Shown one piece after another: positions 52,223 through 59,922 of a DNA stretch of 64,000 nt (the first letter of the stretch is position 1; every line of letters starts with the position of its first letter). Both the position numbers and the translations under genes were made by a program. The stretch comes from Fimbriimonadaceae bacterium (GTDB taxonomy: Bacteria; Armatimonadota; Fimbriimonadia; Fimbriimonadales; Fimbriimonadaceae). The DNA is taken from the NCBI GenBank assembly GCA_026129685.1, contig JAHCHO010000004.1:248001-312000 (forward strand), in the 5' to 3' direction. The notes under the pieces were generated by a model. The model was not told where the DNA came from and did no database searches. It saw nothing but the letters and a program-made list of their open reading frames with translations.

Positions 52223-54076
52223 CTAGAACTTCCTGACTTCGAGCTTGCGGTACCCGATTTTCACGAGTTGCGAATCGTCGTGACTCAGGGCGATCGGGCC
52301 GACCTGGATCGGGCCTTTGAGCGCGTCCGGCACCGCCAGTTCGCCCAGTTTCCGCGAGACTCCAGCCTTGCCCTGCGCGTAGCCCGTCAACCGGCCGCCG
52401 CGCCGGACGAGGGTCAGCGAGATGGGGAACGCGAGTTCCACAAGCTCTCCGTGGCCGACCATCTCTCCGCCGTCGGTGGCGCGCGACGCAAACTGGACCT
52501 CGCCGTTCGGGAACACCGAGACGAGCGCGCAAGCCGCCTTCGCATCGAGGCTCGCCCGCGCCATCAGTCCGGCCTTGGTGTACGTGTCGATAGCCTCGAC
52601 CGAGTCGAGGACGACGGACAGGCTGAAGGGGCCGTCCTGGCTATGGTGCAGGAACCGGAAGGCGTCGTGGAAGGACCATACGTCCTCGCCGCCGCCGTAC
52701 AGGTCGAACGAGCCGTCGGCCCGAACCTGCAGGCCGCCCTTGCGCGCCGCGCCGACGTCCGTCGCGGACCACCCCGGCATCGCGTCTTGGTGGGGCGTCG
52801 TGCGTCGCGGTTCGGGGATCGGCGGGAGGGGCGGGAGTTTCGGCGCCTTCGCGGTCAGGAACGTCTTGAGGTCGGCGTACTCGACCAGCGGTTCGGTCGA
52901 GAAACCGCGGAAGTACGCCTCGATCTCCGATTTGTCGGCGCGCCGAAGGTCGATCTTGCGCGCGGGTCCCTTATTGGTCACCATGCCCCAGGAGCCGCCC
53001 CCGTGTCCGCCCTTGTCGCTTGTGACTCGGTAGGACCACATCGTGGTCGCCCATCCATAGGACGCGTGGGCGTCGAAGTACCGACGCATCATGGCCCCGC
53101 CGCCCGCCGACTCGAACACGACGTTCATCTCACCGATCAGGAACGGCACGTCGAAGCGGTCGACCTGTTCGGCGACGCTCGGGAGGAAACGCAGGTGCTT
53201 GGCGTGGGTGACCAAGTTGGGCGGCCCACCTCCGAAGAGACCTGGGTAGTAATGGAAGGTGAAACCGACGTTCTTCCAGCCGTTCGCCTTCGGGTCGCCG
53301 TGGAAGGCGAACGACGAGGTGTTGCCCGGCGCATAGACGAGCGTGTCGGGGTCCACCTTGCGGATGGAGGCGAGCGCCTTCCGAAACACGGACGCGATCT
53401 CCTCGGGCTTGCCGCCGTAGGGCTCGTTCATCACGTCGTAGGCGACGACGGAATCGCGCGCACCGTACCGCTTGGCGATCTCTCCCCATAGCCATGCCAG
53501 CCGATCCTGGTTTTCGGGTTCCGACCAGAGCTTGTTCTGGTCGCGCCGCCCGGTATGGTCGTACACGCTCTGGCCACCCTGAACGCCGTGCATGTCGAGG
53601 ATGGTGTACAGGCCGTGCTTCTCCGCCATCGCGACCGCCCGGTCGAGCCACTTCCAGGCGTTGGCGCGGAGCTTCATCGGGCGGGCGTCGTCCTCGAACA
53701 TTCGGTAGTTCATCGGAAGGCGCACGACGTTCATGCCGAACCCGGCGATCGTCGCCATGTCACGGTCGGTGATCCAATGCTCGCGATAGAGGTCCATGAG
53801 GCGTGCGGCCTCACCTTCGCCGAATCGATCGCGCAGGATGCCCTCGAACTCGTACTGGTCCGAGATGCCGGTCGGCCCCCCCGCCAGGCCGAGCATCCAC
53901 ATTTCGAGGACGAACCAGTTGCCCAGGTTCACCCCCTTGAGCGGAACGATCTTCCCGGCCGGATCGACCAGGTTTTTGCCGACGACGCGCAACGCGGGAA
54001 GGGGTTTGGCGGACAAGGTGGCACCTGCGGGCATCGAGGCGGCCATCACGGCCGCGATGATAAAAGGATACATCAT
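52223..54076 (-). CDS. secreted GH5 endoglucanase-like protein with C-terminal beta domain
   Basis: A 617-residue enzyme. A hydrophobic signal (MMYPFIIAAVMAASMPAGA) precedes the GH5 barrel: LKGVNLGNWFVLEMWM, NVVRLPMNYRMFE, YDVMNEPYGG with acid/base Glu218 and PFLIGEMNVVF with nucleophile Glu316. After about residue 420 a beta-sandwich domain like the DUF1080/laminin-G group follows. Substrate is probably a beta-glucan. Start ATG 54076 or 54073; a TACAAT hexamer lies 15 nt upstream with GGGGAGGG between, an arrangement with a short leader. Confidence 0.92.
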   Translation of the reverse strand: MMYPFIIAAVMAASMPAGATLSAKPLPALRVVGKNLVDPAGKIVPLKGVNLGNWFVLEMWMLGLAGGPTGISDQYEFEGILRDRFGEGEAARLMDLYREHWITDRDMATIAGFGMNVVRLPMNYRMFEDDARPMKLRANAWKWLDRAVAMAEKHGLYTILDMHGVQGGQSVYDHTGRRDQNKLWSEPENQDRLAWLWGEIAKRYGARDSVVAYDVMNEPYGGKPEEIASVFRKALASIRKVDPDTLVYAPGNTSSFAFHGDPKANGWKNVGFTFHYYPGLFGGGPPNLVTHAKHLRFLPSVAEQVDRFDVPFLIGEMNVVFESAGGGAMMRRYFDAHASYGWATTMWSYRVTSDKGGHGGGSWGMVTNKGPARKIDLRRADKSEIEAYFRGFSTEPLVEYADLKTFLTAKAPKLPPLPPIPEPRRTTPHQDAMPGWSATDVGAARKGGLQVRADGSFDLYGGGEDVWSFHDAFRFLHHSQDGPFSLSVVLDSVEAIDTYTKAGLMARASLDAKAACALVSVFPNGEVQFASRATDGGEMVGHGELVELAFPISLTLVRRGGRLTGYAQGKAGVSRKLGELAVPDALKGPIQVGPIALSHDDSQLVKIGYRKLEVRKF

Positions 54077-54138
54077 GGGGTTACCCTCCCCATTGTAGCC
54101 GCGTCCGCTCGGACCGACGGTCTCCCGGTGGGAAGGTC

Positions 54139-55791
54139 CTAGGCGTCGCCGCTTTGACCGAAGCCCGACCGCAAGACGATGAAGTCGGCGACGTTCACGG
54201 AGCCGTCCTTGTTCAGGTCCGCGCCTGGCGAATAGCCCGGCCCGCCCACCGACGACCCGAACGCCCGGCGCAGGGCGACGAAGTCGGCGATGTTCACGGT
54301 GTTGTTGCCATCCACGTCCCCGTTCACCAGATTCAGGAGGACTCCGCTAACATCTCCGCTCCCCGCATCGACGGGGACGGTTCGGCGCAGAAAGGTGCCG
54401 GGCTTCACCGACAGGTCGATCGACGAAGCCGGCACGGGGAACCGAAAGGCGTCGCCCTCGAGCAGTGCGAACGTAAGGACGTGGTCGGGGGTGACGCTTC
54501 CCCGGGGCCGAACCTCCATGCTCAGCACCTCGGGTCGCGGCGCGCCCGCCGGAAAGCCCCCGAACGACAAGTGGCCGCTCGCCACGTTGCCGAGATCGCT
54601 GTCCGGCACGATTTTGGCCACCGAACCGGCATACCGCACGACGTACAACTCGCCCTGGTCGTCCACGGCGAAGGAGGAGACGTTTCCCAAAGTGCTCGTT
54701 CCGGAGAGGTCCAAAGTGTGTTCGGTGACCGGACCCAAGGTGGCGAGCTTGGTCAGGGGATCGACGTCCACGAACGTCGACCAGACGCGGCCGGCCACGT
54801 AATCGGCGAAGAAGTACCGTCCGTAGTGCGTCGGACCAAGGGCCGTTCCCCGGTAGAGGTAGCCGCCGGTGATCGAAGAGCCGACGCTGTGGTCGTACTC
54901 CAGGAGCGGGTTGACCCATGGGGTGAAGGCGCTGCCCGTGAGGCCGGTGGGGTGCGTGCCTTCCATCATCCGCCAACCGTAGTTCCGGCCCCCCAGCCCA
55001 CGAGGCTCGTAGTTCACCTCTTCCCAAGCGTTCTGACCCACGTCGCCGATCAGCATCGCGTCGAGACCGCCGAAGCGGGCTTCGTCAAAGGACCACTTCC
55101 AAGGATTGCGGACGCCGAAGGCCCAGATCTCACCCGCCGCCGTGATCGGTACGCCGCCCACAAAGGGGTTGTCGCTCGGAATGCCGTAGTTCCGGGCGGG
55201 ATCGGTGGGAAAGTCGTCCCGGTCCACATCGATGCGGAGCATCTTGCCGAGGAGCTCGGCGGGGTTTTGGGCGCGGTTCTCGGGGTCGTTGCCGCTGCCG
55301 CCGTCTCCCATCCCGAGATACAGGTATCCGTCCGCGCCGAAGGCGATCGTGCCACCGTTGTGGTTCGAGTACGGTTGCTCGACGCGCAGGACGTTGGACG
55401 CGGTGGCAGGATCGACTTGACCCGGGTTGCCAGTGGATCGGGTGTACCGCACGATTCGGGTGGCACCCGTGGTGGGCTCGGTGAAGTTGACGAACACGTG
55501 TCCGTTGGTTGCGTAGTTCGGGTGGAACGCCAGACCGAGGAGTCCGCGCTCGCCTCCCACGCTGATCAGTCCGGTCAGGTCGAGGTAGTCCGTGGCTTGG
55601 AGAGAGCCGTTCAGGAGCACACGGACCCGGCCACGCTGTTGGACGATCAAGAACCGATTCGGCTCGGTGGGATCCTGGATCATCGCGATGGGGCTGCTCA
55701 GGCCGGTGGCGACGGTCTGGAGGCCGAGTTGGCCGGAAGCGACGGACACCAACCCGACGAGGCCGAGGCAGAGGGAACGACGGAAACCCAT
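54139..55791 (-). CDS. secreted PQQ-dependent sugar dehydrogenase with dockerin-like C-terminus
   Basis: A 550-residue protein. Signal MGFRRSLCLGLVGLVSVASG is followed by a six-bladed beta-propeller of the soluble glucose/aldose dehydrogenase family: SPIAMIQDPTEPNRFLIVQQRGRVRVL, GERGLLGLAFHPNYATNGHVFVNF, SNHNGGTIAFGADGYLYLGMGDGGSG and GQNAWEEVNYEPRGLGGRNYGWRMMEG. Two dockerin-like repeats end the chain (GDVDGNNTVNIADFVALRRAFG and ADLNKDGSVNVADFIVLRSGFG). It oxidises sugars with PQQ. The start is fixed by CAGAAT 5 nt upstream. Confidence 0.9.
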   Translation of the reverse strand: MGFRRSLCLGLVGLVSVASGQLGLQTVATGLSSPIAMIQDPTEPNRFLIVQQRGRVRVLLNGSLQATDYLDLTGLISVGGERGLLGLAFHPNYATNGHVFVNFTEPTTGATRIVRYTRSTGNPGQVDPATASNVLRVEQPYSNHNGGTIAFGADGYLYLGMGDGGSGNDPENRAQNPAELLGKMLRIDVDRDDFPTDPARNYGIPSDNPFVGGVPITAAGEIWAFGVRNPWKWSFDEARFGGLDAMLIGDVGQNAWEEVNYEPRGLGGRNYGWRMMEGTHPTGLTGSAFTPWVNPLLEYDHSVGSSITGGYLYRGTALGPTHYGRYFFADYVAGRVWSTFVDVDPLTKLATLGPVTEHTLDLSGTSTLGNVSSFAVDDQGELYVVRYAGSVAKIVPDSDLGNVASGHLSFGGFPAGAPRPEVLSMEVRPRGSVTPDHVLTFALLEGDAFRFPVPASSIDLSVKPGTFLRRTVPVDAGSGDVSGVLLNLVNGDVDGNNTVNIADFVALRRAFGSSVGGPGYSPGADLNKDGSVNVADFIVLRSGFGQSGDA

Positions 55792-55935
55792 GTCCCATTC
55801 TGACGATTCTCCCAGGCTCAAGGTTGACCCCGGCCTTAACGGCGCCTTCATTAGAAGCCAACGTGCCCTTAACCTCTTGCCGTCAGCATGGCACCGTTCG
55901 CTCCGGCCCGACGGCGGCCGACAGGACGTTCCAAC

Positions 55936-56799
<864 letters not shown>

Positions 56800-56820
56800 C
56801 GGCTCGTCGATCTGCCGGTA

Positions 56821-56848
56821 GGGCGGCTCCGGTTGACCGGAGTCGCCC
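56821..56848 (+). terminator. hairpin terminator after the pseudopilin gene
   Basis: GGGCGGCTCCGG (56821-56832) pairs with CCGGAGTCGCCC (56837-56848) around TTGA, a 12-bp stem with one G-T wobble, followed by TTTTCC. This is a convincing Rho-independent terminator. Confidence 0.8.
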
Positions 56849-56946
56849 TTTTCCACACTATTACGGGATGAAGGTGCGGCGGCGGGGCGCCGATAATCGT
56901 GAGTGGAGAGAGCGCCGGGAGAGCGCACGACAAGGATCAGGGCAAG

Positions 56947-57831
56947 ATGACGGAACGGCTGGCGTACGAACGACTACAACTTTTGTTCAAGCGGACGGGG
57001 ACCTTGCCTCCGCTGCCGACCACCGTCGTCAAGCTCATTAGGACGATTGACACGGGCGAGGCGTCCACGCTCGACGTCGAGAAGGTCGTCGCGGGCGATC
57101 CTCAGCTTTGCGTGGACCTGCTTCGCGCGGCGAATTCGGCGGTCGCGGGCGGCGCGCGCACGGCGACGATACGGTCGGCGATCATGCGACTCGGCCAGAG
57201 GACGGTCCGATCCTTGGCGGTCTCGCTGCTCGTCAACGACGTCTTCAAGAAGTACGCGGGCGTCCACGGGTTCGACCCGAAGTTGCTCGCCCGTCATTCG
57301 ATGTTCGTCGGGTACATGAGCCGATTCCTGTTCGCTCGGCGCAACGCGCTCGAGCCCTTCGACTCCCGCTGGTCGGCGGACGAACTGTTCGCGGCGGGGG
57401 TGATGCACGACCTGCCGGTCGGGCTGCTCGCCATCGTCGCCCCGAGCGCCTATGGACGGGTGGCGGGTTACGCCGCCCGGGCGCGTCTCTCGATGGCCGA
57501 CGCGTTCGAGGTTATCTTCGAGCACCCGATCCACCCGTTGGGCGCCGACGCGTGCGAGACCTGGGGACTGCCCGAGGTGTTCGCGACCACGCAGCGGTAC
57601 CTCGCGGAGCCCTGGGAGCACGAACAGGAGTTGACCGCGCTCTATTGCCTCAACTATGCGAACTACGTGGCGGAATCGAACGGCTTCGGGCTGGAGACCT
57701 GGGAGTTCGATCCAAGCGTCCTTCCGGAGGCGCTCACCGAAGTCGGCCTCCAGGTGGAAGAGGTCGCGAACGCGGTCCAGGCGGTGGGCCAGTTGGCGAC
57801 GTCCGCCTTCGAGGCGGGTCGCGCGGCCTGA
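56947..57831 (+). CDS. HDOD-domain protein
   Basis: A 294-residue protein with one HDOD domain (about 12-220): LPPLPTTVVKLIRTI, DPQLCVDLLRAANSA, TATIRSAIMRLGQRTVRSLAVSLLVN and FAAGVMHDLPVGLLAIV. HDOD proteins act in signalling without known enzymatic activity, often with cyclic di-GMP or chemosensory systems. A GATAAT hexamer (56892-56897) lies 49 nt before the ATG at 56947, which favours this start over GTG 56899 and gives a leader of about 43 nt. Confidence 0.85.
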   Translation: MTERLAYERLQLLFKRTGTLPPLPTTVVKLIRTIDTGEASTLDVEKVVAGDPQLCVDLLRAANSAVAGGARTATIRSAIMRLGQRTVRSLAVSLLVNDVFKKYAGVHGFDPKLLARHSMFVGYMSRFLFARRNALEPFDSRWSADELFAAGVMHDLPVGLLAIVAPSAYGRVAGYAARARLSMADAFEVIFEHPIHPLGADACETWGLPEVFATTQRYLAEPWEHEQELTALYCLNYANYVAESNGFGLETWEFDPSVLPEALTEVGLQVEEVANAVQAVGQLATSAFEAGRAA

Positions 57832-57874
57832 TCGGCGGCGAGCGCCGGTCCCGTCGCGCCAATGTTCGGATCGG

Positions 57875-57938
57875 TATACTCCGCGCACTCGAAGGGACGT
57901 TTCGTTCGTCCCTCTAGCATGGAGGCGATTCCGCACCG
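57875..57938 (+). promoter_or_regulatory. promoter and 5' leader hairpin of the barrel protein gene
   Basis: TATACT (57875-57880) is a near-consensus -10. The leader of about 52 nt starts with a stem AGGGACG (57893-57899), loop TTTCGTT, CGTCCCT (57907-57913), and has GGAGG (57921-57925) 13 nt before the ATG. A 5' hairpin can stabilise mRNA; that role is inferred. Confidence 0.5.
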
Positions 57939-58568
57939 ATGAAGAGCATTCTGATCACCGCCCTTGCCGCGCTGGCGACCCTTGTGTACGCCGACGCTCC
58001 CGACTCCGGCGACGCCAAGCCCGCATACGGCGGCATGGTGGAGGCCGGCAAGCCCCTCGTGGCACCCATGGCCCAATGGGGCGGGCGTGACCAGAACCTG
58101 TTCGGCGCCTCCGTCGGCTGGTACTTCCCCACAAGCGGCAAGATGCGGTCCGCGCTCGGCAACAATTTCTTCGACGTCGGCTTGTCCGCCCCGTTCGCCC
58201 AGATGAAGCCGGACGGAACCCAGACGAGTTCCTCGTTCGGGATCATCACCGCCAACAAGAACGGGAACCGGCTGTTCATCCTTCCGGCCACCTTCGGCGT
58301 GATGAAGGTGATGGGCCAGGGACGGGAGAACAAGCCTTACGTCGCCGCCCGCGCGGGCCTCGCGTACTACGACTACCGCATCACCGACCCGTCGACCCTG
58401 GTTCGCAAATCGGGTAACCGCATCGGTTACACCGGAAACCTGGAGGCGGGGGTGGTCCTGAACCAAAACCTCCGAGTGGCGGCGCGATACAACTGGTTTT
58501 CCAAGGCGGACGGGTTCGACTTCACCGGAATCGAACTCAAGCTCGCGTACCAGTTCTTCCGCCTTTGA
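57939..58568 (+). CDS. outer-membrane beta-barrel protein
   Basis: A 209-residue protein with signal MKSILITALAALATLVYADA and a series of amphipathic strands ending in a C-terminal aromatic (ELKLAYQFFRL). Examples are NLFGASVGWYFPTS, PYVAARAGLAYYDYRI and NLRVAARYNWFS. This fits an eight-stranded outer-membrane barrel of the opacity/OmpA-like group. The substrate or role is unknown. Its strong promoter and 5' hairpin suggest high expression. Confidence 0.78.
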   Translation: MKSILITALAALATLVYADAPDSGDAKPAYGGMVEAGKPLVAPMAQWGGRDQNLFGASVGWYFPTSGKMRSALGNNFFDVGLSAPFAQMKPDGTQTSSSFGIITANKNGNRLFILPATFGVMKVMGQGRENKPYVAARAGLAYYDYRITDPSTLVRKSGNRIGYTGNLEAGVVLNQNLRVAARYNWFSKADGFDFTGIELKLAYQFFRL

Positions 58569-58598
58569 GCCGCTTCGGGGGCGTACCGCACCCGACGC

Positions 58599-59876
58599 AT
58601 GAGTAAACACGATTCGAACTCCACCGCCGCTCCGATCGAGCGGGCGGTTCTCGTCTACGTCAACCACGACGAAAGCGAAGACGCCTACGTCGAAGCCGAA
58701 CTGAACGGTCTTTGCGAGGCCGCGCGGGTCGAGCCCGTCGCCGAAATTCGGCAGCGGATCGATCGGCCCGTGTCCGGGACCTACCTGGGCAAGGGCAAAC
58801 TCGAAGAGATCGCCGTCCTCGTGAAGGAGGTCGGGGCCGACGTCGTGATCGTAGACGTCGAGCTTTCCGGCATCCAGCAGCGCAACATCCAGAACGCGGC
58901 CGAAGTGCGCGTGGTGGACCGCACCCAGCTGATTCTCGACATCTTCGCCAGGCGCGCGAAGACCAAGGAGGGGATGCTCCAGGTCGAACTCGCCCAGCTG
59001 ACGTACATGCTCCCCAAGCTGATGTCCGTCTACACCCAGTTCGAGCGCCAGAAGGGCGGCATCGGGATGCGCGGTCCGGGCGAGACGAAGCTCGAGGCCG
59101 ACCGGCGCCTCGTGCGGGACCGGATCGCCAAGTTGCAGGGGGAGATCGGAGAGGTCGGACGTGTGCGGAAGCTCCAGCGGGCCGGGCGTCGGAAGCACCC
59201 GTTTCCCTTCGCGTCGATCGTGGGCTACACGAGCGCGGGCAAATCGACGCTGATGAACCGGATGGCGCGGACCGAACTCCTCGCGGACGCGATGCCGTTC
59301 GCGACGCTCGATCCGACCACTCGAAAGGTCGACCTCCCGGAGGGGTACAGCCTCTTCCTCACCGACACCGTCGGCTTCATCCGCAAGTTGCCGACCCATC
59401 TCGTCGCCGCCTTCGAGTCCACCCTCGAGGAGGCCACCGACGCCGACTTTCTGCTGCACGTCGTGGACGTCGCCCAACCCAACTGGGAGATTCAGCGCGA
59501 CGCGGTCCTGGAAACGCTCGACAAGCTCGAGGCCCGGGGCACGCCGACGATCACCGTGTTCAACAAGATCGACGCGGTGAGCGACCCGACGCTCGCCCGT
59601 CGGCTGGTCGCGGAATGGCCCAACTCGGTCGCGGTCAGCTCGCGGACGGGGGAGGGGATGAACGACTTGGTGAACGCGATGGTGCGCCAGGTTCAGGGTC
59701 TGCTCACGCCGATCCGGGCGCTGGTGCCGTACTCGGAGTCGGGGATCGTCGAGGAGTGCTATCGGCTGGGCCGGGTTCACTCGGTGGAGTACCGCGACGA
59801 CGGCATCCTGATCGTCGCCGACCTTATCACGGAGTTGCGGCATCGGGTGGAGCCCTTCGCGCTCGTGACGGCGTGA
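58599..59876 (+). CDS. hflX: ribosome-associated GTPase HflX
   Basis: A 425-residue HflX. An N-terminal HLD domain contains GTYLGKGKLEEIAVLVKEVGADVVIVD and the glycine-rich loop GGIGMRGPGETKLEADRRL. The GTPase domain has P-loop GYTSAGKSTLMN (family consensus GYTNAGKST), G3 DTVGFIRKLP, G4 FNKID and a C-terminal domain (VPYSESGIVEECYRLGRV). HflX splits stalled ribosomes under heat stress. It stands alone and ends 46 nt before the convergent NTPase gene stop, with a hairpin between. Confidence 0.94.
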   Translation: MSKHDSNSTAAPIERAVLVYVNHDESEDAYVEAELNGLCEAARVEPVAEIRQRIDRPVSGTYLGKGKLEEIAVLVKEVGADVVIVDVELSGIQQRNIQNAAEVRVVDRTQLILDIFARRAKTKEGMLQVELAQLTYMLPKLMSVYTQFERQKGGIGMRGPGETKLEADRRLVRDRIAKLQGEIGEVGRVRKLQRAGRRKHPFPFASIVGYTSAGKSTLMNRMARTELLADAMPFATLDPTTRKVDLPEGYSLFLTDTVGFIRKLPTHLVAAFESTLEEATDADFLLHVVDVAQPNWEIQRDAVLETLDKLEARGTPTITVFNKIDAVSDPTLARRLVAEWPNSVAVSSRTGEGMNDLVNAMVRQVQGLLTPIRALVPYSESGIVEECYRLGRVHSVEYRDDGILIVADLITELRHRVEPFALVTA

Positions 59877-59897
59877 CGGTATTGCGTTGTGACGGTG

Positions 59898-59921
59898 GCG
59901 GGGTCCGTCGTCGGACCCCGC
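59898..59921. terminator. bidirectional terminator hairpin
   Basis: GCGGGGTCC (59898-59906), loop GTCGTC, GGACCCCGC (59913-59921) is a perfect 9-bp stem in the 46-nt gap between convergent hflX and the NTPase gene. It has no strong T run on either side. Confidence 0.6.
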
Positions 59922-59922
59922 T

